Shown here one piece after another: positions 54,801 through 62,033 of a stretch of 64,000 bases of DNA. The translations under genes and the position numbers were made by a program. The DNA comes from Nitrospira sp. Lineage in GTDB: Bacteria > Nitrospirota > Nitrospiria > Nitrospirales > UBA8639. The notes under the pieces were generated by a model. That model did no database searches, was not told the DNA's origin, and saw nothing but the letters and a program-made list of their open reading frames with translations. The stretch lies in NCBI GenBank assembly GCA_024760505.1, contig CP058931.1, positions 186,001 through 250,000 on the forward strand, in the 5' to 3' direction. The stretch's first letter is position 1; each line of letters starts with the position of its first letter.

Positions 54801-56722
54801 ACAAGGGACTGGTCCATTTACATGACGCAGTCACGCTCAGCCGGTCTTCCAATATTCAAACTGAGTTAGCCTCTTCGCTGAACAATCTTGGCTTGATCTT
54901 CCGGCAACGAGGCGACCATGCCACCGCGCTGGACTATTTTCAACAGGCGAAAACGCTTGACGAGTCCCTGAAGAGCCAATGGGGTTTAGGCTATGACCAT
55001 CGGAATATCGGCATCTCCTTACTGGCCCTGGGACAGTTAGAAGAGGCCGAAGGTCATTTCATCAAAGCCGAGCAGATCAGCGCCGAGATCAACAATGTCA
55101 TCAATTGGGTCAAGGCCTTATTAGAACTGGGCAATGTCAATAAGGCTCTCCTCCGACCCGAACAGGCCCTTGGCTATTACGAGCGGGCGCATGAGATCTC
55201 CCAGCGATACGGCATCAAGGAGGTAGAATGGCGGGCCGCAGCGGGCAAGGCCACACTGTTGCGGGAGGAAGGAAAGCTCCCGGACGCCCTGACCTGGTTT
55301 ACCAAAGGGGTCGAGGTGGTGGAAGGCATGCGGGCCACGCTGAAAATTGATGAACTCCGCAATAGTTTCCAAACGAACAAATTGGATCTGTACCGGGACA
55401 TCATCACCCTGCTCATCACGATGAACCGAACTGATGACGCTTTCAATTTTTTAGAACGCTCCCGATCCCGAAGTTTCATCGACCTGTTGGGTAATCAAAA
55501 GCTCGATTTCAAAAACCAGGGCGATCAGGAAACCTGGACCAAAATCAACAGGCTGGCTTCCACTGTGGATTCCCTCAAATCGGAACTGGGATCGTATGAG
55601 GAGCCCCCTGCCGACCTCCAGGATCGGTATCGCAATACAAAGGCCCTGTATGAAGAAGCCATCCTGGAGGTCAAACAGGAGAATCCTGCGCTCAGTAGTT
55701 TTGTGGCGGTGGATCCGCTCAATCTGGAAGGAGTGCAACAGCTCCTGGCGCCTCGGGTGGGACTGCTCACCTACTTTTTAACAAAAGACCAACTCTACCT
55801 GTGGCTCATGACCAAAGAGCGGACTATCTTTAAAACGGTTTCTGCGAAGGAGGAAGATCTCACCCGCCTGGTGACCCGCTATCGGCAACTCGTTCAGCAT
55901 CTGGAACCGGTTGATGATGAATTACAGAAACTCTATGGGTCTCTGATTCAACCGGTTGAAGCCGACATCAACAACCTGGAGTATTTGGGAATTATTCCCG
56001 ATGGACCGTTACACTTTCTCTCCTTTGCCGCACTCAAACATGGTCCGGCGTATCTGGTGGATGAGATTCCGCTCTTTTACGCACCCTCGGCCAGTGTCTT
56101 TCAATTCACCTTTGCCAAACGTCAAGCCGTTAAAAATGACAAAGTCCTTGCGATCGGAAATCCGGATCTGGGAAATTTCAATTACGATCTTCCACTGGCC
56201 GAATTAGAGGCCAAAAGCATCAAATGGAATTATCCCAACATGGATATTCTGACCGGAAAAAAGGCCACCAAGGAATGGGTGATGAAGAATATCTCCCGAT
56301 ATGGCATCATCCATTTAGCGGCCCACGGGGAATTCGATGAGGGCAATCCGCTGTTGTCCTCACTCTGGCTGGCTTCAGAAAACCCGGAAAACCGCCGACT
56401 GACCGTCAAGGAGATTTTCGGTTTGGAATTGAACGCGGACCTGGTGACGTTAAGCGCCTGCCAAACGGGCCTGGGCAAACTGGAAGCCGGAGAACTTATC
56501 GGCCTGAACCGCGCATTTGTCTATGCCGGCACGCATGCCCTCGTGTCTGCCCTGTGGCGGGTAGATGATCTCTCCACCTCGGTGCTCATGAAACATTTTT
56601 ACCGGAATTACGTGACGGCGAATAAAGCCAGAAGTTTGCGGCAAGCACAACTCCTTGTCAAAAAGGATTTTCCCCACCCATCCTATTGGGCCGGGTTTAG
56701 TTTAATTGGAGACTATCAATAA
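48815..56722 (+). CDS. Giant exported propeller-TPR-CHAT protein
   Basis: The product is 2,635 aa. A hydrophobic segment at about 45-66 ending SLPALA-A looks like a cleavable signal. Residues 70-345 hold TolB/PD40 propeller repeats (QPSVSKDGQTLAFVSTRSGSSDIW). A first TPR array spans about 370-1400, and a CHAT-like region without catalytic Cys lies at about 1408-1680. A second TPR array spans about 1690-2200. The C-terminal CHAT protease domain (about 2290-2635) has His2504 in HLAAHGEF and Cys2549 in LSACQTGLG, then AFVYAGTHALVSALWRVDD. The start overlaps the DUF1318 gene; TTG 48857 is an alternative. It is probably a periplasmic caspase-like protease; targets are unknown. Confidence 0.88.
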   Translation: MDSKRRHTLTQDPRLRDGHLSHPSQEAQESTSGRKERRSFQFHEALFGLIAFTSLIGFLCSSLPALAATPERLTTHPGLDYQPSVSKDGQTLAFVSTRSGSSDIWVQTLKSAALTLPRQMTTHPASDQEPALNRDGTRLLYVSHKSDPRGDVYLLDLITREEQRLTDLTSGDGSPLWDQEEQGFFYLKSDPLQNTSAIYRKSFSNQSEELVVAQATSFSVNGQGQLLYSTGAHLTLLNLQDNSSTSFDQDSHALDLWPALDHNPSDLTTNRHLVFTRYDRDTNNDGLVDTDDESSIWMRLWGPQQAELQKLYRITPAHTFHIYPAVSGDFLYYSDLKAGDIFRMDIPAFLRDYVDLDHAKSLAASYQDHGQLDLALLVLGNISHNLLAQQPPDARAEFDFSLAEAQTQEGNFLAARESLEPYTRQPGRTGALARIHTIVLRVQEQAQGISSAARRRLVTSGVSDLLTIGQEHRDMDEVYGQALIEAGRLYLFADDPLTALEYLVKVEDLHNKEIRAKGLFTRGEAYRILGDAPNVIRVFVDVIQLFGERSSWGKRAIQQVVMLSQQGKTERERITALNRIIPQHPDLPVLIANARLTIADLYHEQGEQLSALETLDFVIPVPDLPNELVIQAYRKKAAILSESERYQEAADTYAALSQFPGENQTELEGTKSLLILQLVKKALKDRKIGETRIAAKSLKQLIDQYPESVEAHRAYIETKVMLKDTAEVQDWYTTLVKTHPDHAVYQYGQALALSYAEPPDLPFVIRLLQRAMKKDPALGYVHQTLGWAYEQTERTTGNKGYLEKAEQEYRIALELNDAGRFPDVESQLLLNLGNTYLALSNAREAYRHYRQREEQFAPSGETITELLYRKNYGEACFKAGRTEESLVQYQSALRNVPPEQPGLQAEILERIGLSHQDIGQYAKAIEAFSRALVLNRELGQEQNVTLLQRNIGVNLFNLSRASETGGREELKQALGSYFTSLDHLTTGGGKTLSKGPGLFNVNVALNEGGSQAASGFDLRGEQKLMFSYIASTYEQLDEPGPARDFYRKKLALLNQGAKTTQDAAALTEKAIVLNRLGVLSHQLDEPEQAMESFRQSLNYTRTLNIPFGTSVNIYNLSTLAVESLLQGHTPDHNLVEAITSGIQDLQQRNYEDRNLFFTLTNTAMLLSLLPDPSPDPRLKPADAVQRMHEQFTTRTLPWSYYQKADSLLQKPALFSDSERLPAQFLVKLNQAELARTSDQPQVYRNIQDDLLKLVEDRQSPNSWLWYLSQAEATADPLTHKKLLTQSIEAVLRFPAQTAPPTGQTNTWPAYERLIQLSVDQLIKEGRPDDAFTVAEQLSIRQMTSAVYEALGETVFLKGLGDYEPELHSLLGELRQARNHGNVAAIEELAPALQDTLYALFEEYPWATASFWAYPPTRDLIFLGVDAQHPYLKILKGRQGYHGFVHNGDTLHYSPLAVTEKGVTGDEEFHKRLKQSASAYVAMPQELESTLPSLTLDQKPLTWVSNFYDFLNGYHQRSLFFSHITTPSTFLPSTPSSAGEIPFVLQQFSGVETHDHPLASHTNIAAFLKNPETFAFEVQEAQNVREFVSVLDFAGSQHHSILLFGGVPSSSPSPWVLISSLLRAGFPHVIVSRTPLDSQTAARFLNQYLTHLNTLPPDEAVMAASKDLWGSETGKYPFRHYGFAGMGPDERQEYAASIYDQEVAEAIHAFETKDFPASLRHIEHALALIEHAKKRQDFKELTTLAVETAFEVSDYEKGLFFQQKLLNSLTPETPANERAEAEYRLGILHSRLEHFDLAVQNLEQANQIWEQGEQLDRLAEGMATLGIVRENMGAYTEALDQFNQSFSLYQEIGEMGHTAFQYRRIGRIYYLRLGRYEKARENFLAALKLYQEQGDPQGEAEALYEVGLTYEKVGLFDQAAERYHQALSIAKELDDPKLLTTGDLYLANVAWFQGNYQAAFQLLTQADKKAEQANDPQLRIMVKNTRGLIYWTLNDTDKGLVHLHDAVTLSRSSNIQTELASSLNNLGLIFRQRGDHATALDYFQQAKTLDESLKSQWGLGYDHRNIGISLLALGQLEEAEGHFIKAEQISAEINNVINWVKALLELGNVNKALLRPEQALGYYERAHEISQRYGIKEVEWRAAAGKATLLREEGKLPDALTWFTKGVEVVEGMRATLKIDELRNSFQTNKLDLYRDIITLLITMNRTDDAFNFLERSRSRSFIDLLGNQKLDFKNQGDQETWTKINRLASTVDSLKSELGSYEEPPADLQDRYRNTKALYEEAILEVKQENPALSSFVAVDPLNLEGVQQLLAPRVGLLTYFLTKDQLYLWLMTKERTIFKTVSAKEEDLTRLVTRYRQLVQHLEPVDDELQKLYGSLIQPVEADINNLEYLGIIPDGPLHFLSFAALKHGPAYLVDEIPLFYAPSASVFQFTFAKRQAVKNDKVLAIGNPDLGNFNYDLPLAELEAKSIKWNYPNMDILTGKKATKEWVMKNISRYGIIHLAAHGEFDEGNPLLSSLWLASENPENRRLTVKEIFGLELNADLVTLSACQTGLGKLEAGELIGLNRAFVYAGTHALVSALWRVDDLSTSVLMKHFYRNYVTANKARSLRQAQLLVKKDFPHPSYWAGFSLIGDYQ

Positions 56723-56762
56723 TCGTAAATCGTGCCCGACCTCAAAGCTGAAAGGGGACCTC

Positions 56763-57290
56763 ATGCAAGACCGTATCGCTCGGGTTATCTTCGGAATTGT
56801 CTTTCTCACCATTGTTGCCTGGATGTTTCCCTCATCCAATTGGGCGGCCACCCTCTACGCCAAGCAGGATGACGTCAAAGTCAATGCGGAGAAATCTCCG
56901 ACCTCCGCGGTCATCGCCACCCTGGCGCTAGGAGATGCCGTCACCGTGCTAGCCGAAGAAGGTCGACTGGCCAAAGTCAAAACCGCCACAGGAAAGACCG
57001 GCTGGGTGTTTAAATTCCGCCTGGCAGAAGAGAAGCCTTCCACAGGTAGCAGCGGGCTGGGCCTCTCCGGCCTCACGGGACGGAATACCATTGCCGCGCG
57101 AGAGTCACGGGCAGGAGGCAGCATTCGAGGCCTCAAGGAATCCACCGAACAATATGCCAAAGCCAAAAATATCAAAAAGGAAGACCGTGATGCCGTGGAT
57201 CACATGGAGGCCTTTTCCATTGCCCCGGATGAATTGATGCAGTTTAAAAAAGCGGGAAACTTAGGAGAATTTTCTGGAGGTGCCCAATGA
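56763..57290 (+). CDS. Exported SH3-domain protein
   Basis: The 175-residue protein starts at ATG 56763 behind AAGGGG; the longer frame overlaps the CHAT gene. It has a signal peptide (hydrophobic residues about 9-26, cleavage near NWAA). Residues about 28-85 form a bacterial SH3 domain (LYAKQDDVKVNAEKSPTSAVIATLALGDAVTVL, GKTGWVFKFRL). The tail is helical. The stop overlaps the M48 start (ATGA), so the pair is coupled and may form a complex. Confidence 0.85.
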   Translation: MQDRIARVIFGIVFLTIVAWMFPSSNWAATLYAKQDDVKVNAEKSPTSAVIATLALGDAVTVLAEEGRLAKVKTATGKTGWVFKFRLAEEKPSTGSSGLGLSGLTGRNTIAARESRAGGSIRGLKESTEQYAKAKNIKKEDRDAVDHMEAFSIAPDELMQFKKAGNLGEFSGGAQ

Positions 57291-58186
57291 ATACAGGAAA
57301 AATTTTAGCGGGTGTCAGCATTCTAAGTCTCCTCTTGTCCAGCATGGGATGCGCTGGATCGCAATCCGGGCAATCGTCACAACAAACGGATCTCATTGGA
57401 GGTCTGGGAGCGGCCCTTGGCATGAAACAACAGAAAATCGATCTTCTCAAAAAAGGCGTCGGCGTCGTTCAAGCGATGGAGCCTATCGGAGAGGAAGAGG
57501 AAATCACGTTGGGTCAAGCAGTCGCGGTGGAAGCCTTTAGCCGTTTCGGCGGGGAATATTCGAATCCAGCCTGGACACGCTATATCAATCTGGTGGGAAA
57601 GACGGTGGCGGAAGTCTCGGACCGGCCAACCCTGAACTACCATTTCGCCATTCTGAACAGTCAGGAACAGAATGCCTTTGCCGCTCCCGGTGGCTATATC
57701 TTCATCACCGTCGGGCTGTTGAAGACCTTGAACAATGAAGCCGAATTAGCGGGCGTGTTGGCCCATGAGATTGCGCATGTCACACAGAAACACATGCTGG
57801 ACGCCATTCGCCGGGGAGCCCTGATGGGCAGTGTCTCGGAACTAACCCTCACCGCCATGAAACAGGATCCGGCGATGTTCTCCAGCGTCATTGACGAAAT
57901 GACCGACCTCTTGTTCACGAAGGGTCTGGACAAAGACAAAGAATTTGAAGCCGATGTGGTGGGCGTAGAGTATGCCTACCGGGCAGGCTATAACCCGCAA
58001 GGACTGGAAAATTATTTACAGACATTGGCCAAAGAAGAAGGGCATGCGGAATCCAAGTTTTTCACCACGCATCCTTCCACCACCCTCCGCATCTCCAAAA
58101 TCGATACGCTTTTAAAGAATTATTCCGACATCAAAAATCTGCCATTCCTCACGGAGCGCTTTCACCAATACGTGAAGGCGGGGTAA
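57287..58186 (+). CDS. M48 metalloprotease lipoprotein
   Basis: The 299-residue protein has a lipoprotein signal (SSMGC, Cys about 22). The zinc protease motif HEIAH occupies residues 160-164, and the downstream EFEAD supplies the third ligand. The size and the AFAAPGGYIFITVGLL strand place it with BepA/LoiP/YcaL-type periplasmic proteases, which act on outer-membrane proteins. It ends the asmA-DUF1318-CHAT-SH3-M48 run. A 20-base stretch from its 3' end recurs at 63473-63492. Confidence 0.92.
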   Translation: MNTGKILAGVSILSLLLSSMGCAGSQSGQSSQQTDLIGGLGAALGMKQQKIDLLKKGVGVVQAMEPIGEEEEITLGQAVAVEAFSRFGGEYSNPAWTRYINLVGKTVAEVSDRPTLNYHFAILNSQEQNAFAAPGGYIFITVGLLKTLNNEAELAGVLAHEIAHVTQKHMLDAIRRGALMGSVSELTLTAMKQDPAMFSSVIDEMTDLLFTKGLDKDKEFEADVVGVEYAYRAGYNPQGLENYLQTLAKEEGHAESKFFTTHPSTTLRISKIDTLLKNYSDIKNLPFLTERFHQYVKAG

Positions 58187-58254
58187 GGCTTGTGAGGTTT
58201 GGGGATTTGCTAGTGGGTAAACGCATTGCGCAGGTGGGTTGCCTGATGCGTCTC

Positions 58255-58430
58255 GAAGAGCGCCACCTTTGTTGTGGAGGCAAAAGGGCCCAAAACCAGT
58301 AACGCCCCGTCCGGTCGAATTAAGATGGGATGGACGAGAGCCTTAGGAGGGCGGCCCAACTCGCCAGGCTCACACAAGGCCCGCTAGGAAAAGAGCGTCC
58401 GACCCAAGGACCGGACGGCAGGCGTCAGTC
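58255..58430 (-). repeat. Dispersed structured repeat, copy C
   Basis: Read on the minus strand it has GACGCCTGCCGTCCGGTCC, GCGGGCCTTGTGTGAGCC, TGGCGAGTTGGGCCGCCC and GACCGGACGGGGCGTTAC. The two GTCCGGTC/GACCGGAC arms are complementary. The rest of the 58187-58552 gap holds no gene. Confidence 0.85.
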
Positions 58431-58552
58431 ATAGGCGAGAGGAGCACCTGGATTAAAGAACCCTTTGGAAATTAATTGAAATCACTATAGGATAAAGCAA
58501 TGCCCGTTCGTATACTTATTAGTTCAACGCACAGAACACAAAGGAGTGACAC

Positions 58553-58765
58553 ATGAAATACAGAGTGTTGATTGAACAAGACGAAGACGGGGTGTTTGTG
58601 GCTGAAGTCCCGGCTTTGCCTGGTTGCGTTTCCCAGGGCCAAACTAGAGCCGATGCGCTAAAGAACATTCAAGAAGCAATCGAAGTGTATCTCGAAAGTT
58701 TGAAGGCCCACGATGAGCCTATCCCGCCGTCTATTGACGAAGAGGTCGTAGAGGTAGTCATGTGA
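58553..58765 (+). CDS. hicB: HicB-family antitoxin
   Basis: The 70-residue protein begins MKYRVLIEQDEDGVFVAEVPALPGCVSQG and continues ALKNIQEAIEVYLES, the partial RNase H-like fold of HicB. AAGGAG lies 7 bases before the ATG. It lacks an added DNA-binding domain. The antitoxin gene precedes the toxin, the reverse of the classical hicAB order. Confidence 0.92.
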   Translation: MKYRVLIEQDEDGVFVAEVPALPGCVSQGQTRADALKNIQEAIEVYLESLKAHDEPIPPSIDEEVVEVVM

Positions 58766-58986
58766 GCGTCTTACCGAGGATATCGGGACGGAAGATCGTC
58801 ACTGCCTTGTCCAAGGCAGGGTATGAAAAAGACAGACAGAAAGGCAGCCATATTGTCCTCCGTCAAGTGGGGGCACCTCACCGACGTATTGTCGTCCCCG
58901 ATCATGATGAGGTCGCCAAGGGAACATTGCGCGCAATTATCAAACAAACCGGATTGACAGTAGAAGAATTCAAGGAACTCCTGTAA
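58762..58986 (+). CDS. hicA: HicA-family mRNA interferase toxin
   Basis: The 74-residue double-stranded RNA-binding-like protein has the catalytic His30 in KGSHIVLRQ and the RISGRKIVTALSKAGYE N-terminus. It cleaves mRNA when not bound by HicB. The GTG start overlaps the hicB stop (GTGA). A 244-base spacer without visible features follows. Confidence 0.93.
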   Translation: MSVLPRISGRKIVTALSKAGYEKDRQKGSHIVLRQVGAPHRRIVVPDHDEVAKGTLRAIIKQTGLTVEEFKELL

Positions 58987-59230
58987 TCCTTTGGAAACCC
59001 CTTGTTCTGGCTTTTGCTATTGTTCAAGCAGATCCTCTTTGTGATACCCCGCCGTCCCCCCTTGGATTTCCAAAAATTTCAACAAGGGATTCTCAAACCC
59101 GCCATCAGCATCTAGTAAACCCTGCTCAAGCCTTGCCCTCTGCATCTAAATAATATTGAGAATTTTCTGAATCAATGCGACAATCAGAAAGACAAATACA
59201 GACCAGGTCACATTAACTTGCTGCTCGAAA

Positions 59231-60109
59231 ATGACACCCCAGTCTAAGAATCAAGTCAGAATTTATCGTTGTGAATCCTGGTCCGATTTCACCAGGGAAG
59301 TACGCAAGAACCGATTCTGGCCCCTCACCAAACAAGACACCGGCTCCGCATTGGCAGACATCACAATCTTTCGGGGACATTCTGATCCAGAGTGGCGTTT
59401 GATGTCTCAGCTCGAACGAAAGCTCGAGATTGAGCTTTATGACCCCACAACTGGTAAGCTCACCCGAGGTTCTACTAGAAAGAATGAGGGACTCGCCTGG
59501 TATGATTCCGCCTGTAAGCGGATCATAGAGAATTTTTCCCGATATGCTGCTGGTCGCACTGGATTTGATTCCGCTGCACATGAAGACGTCATATGGGCCC
59601 TAGGACGACACTTCGGTTTAATTACACCCCTCCTAGACTGGACAGAAAGCCCCTACGTGGCGGCATTCTTCGCATTTAAGGAATTCCGCCAACGCTTTGA
59701 GATTCATACAATGGAAACACTTGCATCAAAACATGAATATGTCCACGTGTGGGGACTGCGATTCTGGGAAGATGTCGAAAAAGAAGACGAATTTGAGGTA
59801 ATTCGCACCTCACCCTCCGCAGCCGGTCGGCAACGGGCTCAATCCGGTTTGTTTACCAGGCTCCGATCACTCGACTACCTAGATCTTCGTTCATACCTTG
59901 AGAGCCTTGGCAAAGCGCACTTACTGGAGCTTTACGAGATCTCAGGGAAAGCTGCTGTTCACGCGATACGCGACCTTTACCTCATGAACATAACAGGGGC
60001 CACGCTGTTTCCTGATCTAACCGGTGCGGCTTTGGAAGCCAACTTCGCATTGGATACTATTCACTTCTATAGCTCGTCTATGGCGGAACACTGGCCCGAG
60101 CACTTTTGA
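59231..60109 (+). CDS. FRG-domain protein 2
   Basis: The 292-residue protein has the FRG blocks ITIFRGHSDPEWRLMSQLERK near residue 45 and RHFGLITPLLDWTESPYVAAFFAF near 132, the latter closely parallel to FRG protein 1. The C-terminal half is longer and helical (YLESLGKAHLLELYEIS). The function is unresolved; the domain is common in defence islands. It overlaps by 4 bases a frame that continues into the next, broken gene. Confidence 0.88.
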   Translation: MTPQSKNQVRIYRCESWSDFTREVRKNRFWPLTKQDTGSALADITIFRGHSDPEWRLMSQLERKLEIELYDPTTGKLTRGSTRKNEGLAWYDSACKRIIENFSRYAAGRTGFDSAAHEDVIWALGRHFGLITPLLDWTESPYVAAFFAFKEFRQRFEIHTMETLASKHEYVHVWGLRFWEDVEKEDEFEVIRTSPSAAGRQRAQSGLFTRLRSLDYLDLRSYLESLGKAHLLELYEISGKAAVHAIRDLYLMNITGATLFPDLTGAALEANFALDTIHFYSSSMAEHWPEHF

Positions 60110-60277
60110 GCAGCCTAACCCATGCACAGATCTGTCGAACTCAGGCGTTTCACCGAAAGTCATTAATATATTGGCGTGGCATTTCTAGGAGTACCTTTAC
60201 CAAGTGGAGGGGTTGGACAAGCGATTGCTCGCTGGTCCTGCGTAATTCGTCAGCCAGACAAGAAATCGGAGGATTCA

Positions 60278-60801
60278 ATGCTCTCCTTTTGCCCAATATT
60301 ATTACTCTCTTCGGCCTTTTTCGGGCTCACACTAGCCAGCAACTCATATGCCGAATCGCCTTCGGAAATATCCCAACTTTGGAAAGAGCGCGGATATGTC
60401 GCAATCTCCCGTCTCGAAGATTTACTAGGAAAGACCGATCCCAAGTCCATAATGAGTATCTTCTTGAATACGCTTTTGCTGCACATGCTCTCGCGGAAAA
60501 GTCCGAGGATTACGCCTTTGTGCATAAAATTGCAGACGGTCTAGATTTCTATAAAATAATCCTTAACCAAGGGAAGGCTGAGGGTAGAAGCGGACTCTTC
60601 TCGATAAACTATGTATATGATCATAAATCAGGCGATTACTCCGGAATAAAAATTGAACTGCTCCCAAAGGGTTGGAACATTCTGAGTCACCCGAAAATGT
60701 CAAACCTCATTATGCTTGATGTAAACGACAGAGGAATTGTCGTTGTGTTTGATGTGAACAATCCCATGAACATCTTCGTAATATTCCTGCCTAACCAGTG
60801 A
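60278..60801 (+). pseudogene. Frameshifted gene for an exported protein
   Basis: Translation from ATG 60278 (GGAGG 5 bases upstream) gives a signal peptide (MLSFCPILLLSSAFFGLTLA, cleavage near SYA) and reads on to about LLGKTDPKS. The plausible remainder (HNEYLLEYAFAAHAL, YVYDHKSGDYSGIKIELLP, IFVIFLPNQ) lies in another frame ending at 60801. Restoring one C in TCCAT near 60448 would join the two into about 174 residues. This may be a real mutation or a sequence error. No family was recognised. Confidence 0.65.
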
Positions 60802-60857
60802 ATTTGCTCGACGGTATAAAAGTGAAAATGCAAGTTAGTTACCTCTTGGTTCTGGTA

Positions 60858-61913
60858 CTAGTGGATCGTAACAATTGATTCGGGAGTAATTCGTCCTGAC
60901 GCATCGACGTACTTCCACTTCACTGGCTTAGGCTGCTTGTTGTACCGTCTGATGTATCGCATGAGCTTTCTTTTAAGATCGGCTACGGACGTGAACACGC
61001 CACGGGCGATCACGTCACGCTCAATCTTGGCGAACCACAACTCGACCTGGTTGAGCCAGGACGAGTAGGTCGGGGTAAAGTGCAAATGAACATTCGGATG
61101 CTCTGCCAGGAACTCTTCGACGCGTGCGGTCTTATGCGCCGAGAGATTGTCGGCGATGACATGAATCTCCTTGCCGGCGGATTGATTGGTCACAATGTCG
61201 GTCAGAAAGGCGACGAACTCAGCCGAGGTGTGGCGCTCAGCCGTCTTGCCCAACACTTCGCCCGTCTTCGTATTGAACGCCGCATACAGCGACAGCGTGC
61301 CGTGGCGGAAGTACTCAAAGCCGTGACGCTCGGCGCGACCCGGTGACAGCGGCAGCACCGGATCCTTGCGATCGAGCGCCTGGATCGCCGTTTTCTCGTC
61401 TACGCAAAACACTGCCGCGTGTTGCGGCGGGTTCAGGTACAGACCGATCACATCGGCGGCCTTGGTCTCGAAATCCGGATCGTTCGAAGCAAGGTACCCC
61501 TGCAGACGATGTGGCTTGAGGCCATGCTTGGCCCAGATCCGGGCAATCGTCATGTGCGAGAGGGCGCAGCCCATCTCGGCCGCCAACTTGCGCGAGGACC
61601 AGTGCGTCGAGCCGTCGACTGGCTTGCGCTTGGTCGTCCATGCCAGCACGCGGGCTTCGAGACGCTCGGTGACCTTGTATCGTCGGCGCCCAGCATAGCG
61701 GGCGAACAGTCCAGCCAACCGATCGGCCTTGAACCGCTGGCACCAGCGACTGATGTAGCTGTCGCTGCAATCCAACTTGGTGCGAATCTCGGCCCAGGTG
61801 AGGCCCTCGGCCACCAACAGGATCAAGCGGGCGTGCCGCGCCCTGTCGGCCCGAACGTTCCTCGCACTGCTTTGCCGTTGTAATTCCATGCGTTCGCTCT
61901 TAGTCAGTTTCAC
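60858..61913 (-). CDS. IS630-family transposase
   Basis: The 351-residue protein has an N-terminal helix-turn-helix (LTWAEIRTKLDCSDSYISRWCQRF) and a DDE catalytic domain: VFCVDEKT, HVIADNLSAHK and NQVELWFAKIERD supply the D, D and E. The GC content is higher than in neighbouring genes. The TAG stop is formed by the TA at the element boundary plus the adjacent G. The frame is intact, so the element may be active. Confidence 0.93.
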   Translation of the reverse strand: MKLTKSERMELQRQSSARNVRADRARHARLILLVAEGLTWAEIRTKLDCSDSYISRWCQRFKADRLAGLFARYAGRRRYKVTERLEARVLAWTTKRKPVDGSTHWSSRKLAAEMGCALSHMTIARIWAKHGLKPHRLQGYLASNDPDFETKAADVIGLYLNPPQHAAVFCVDEKTAIQALDRKDPVLPLSPGRAERHGFEYFRHGTLSLYAAFNTKTGEVLGKTAERHTSAEFVAFLTDIVTNQSAGKEIHVIADNLSAHKTARVEEFLAEHPNVHLHFTPTYSSWLNQVELWFAKIERDVIARGVFTSVADLKRKLMRYIRRYNKQPKPVKWKYVDASGRITPESIVTIH

Positions 61914-61966
61914 TTTGGCACCTCCAAAGGTGCCATAATACTACCATTTCATGCGTTACAGTCCAC
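60861..61966 (-). mobile_element. IS630-family insertion sequence
   Basis: It is bounded by TA on both sides (60859-60860 and 61967-61968). The ends read GTGGATCGTAACAATTGA and, on the other strand, GTGGACTGTAACGCATGA, imperfect inverted repeats. The flanks read C-TA and TA-G, consistent with insertion into CTAG, the known preferred target of IS630. It sits between the broken exported-protein gene and the SIR2-like gene and interrupts neither. Confidence 0.85.
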
Positions 61967-62033
61967 TAGACATCTGTTGCAGCGTTCCGATTATTATTGA
62001 CTCTAGAGATTCCAGAATTGAGGTTTTGAAAAA

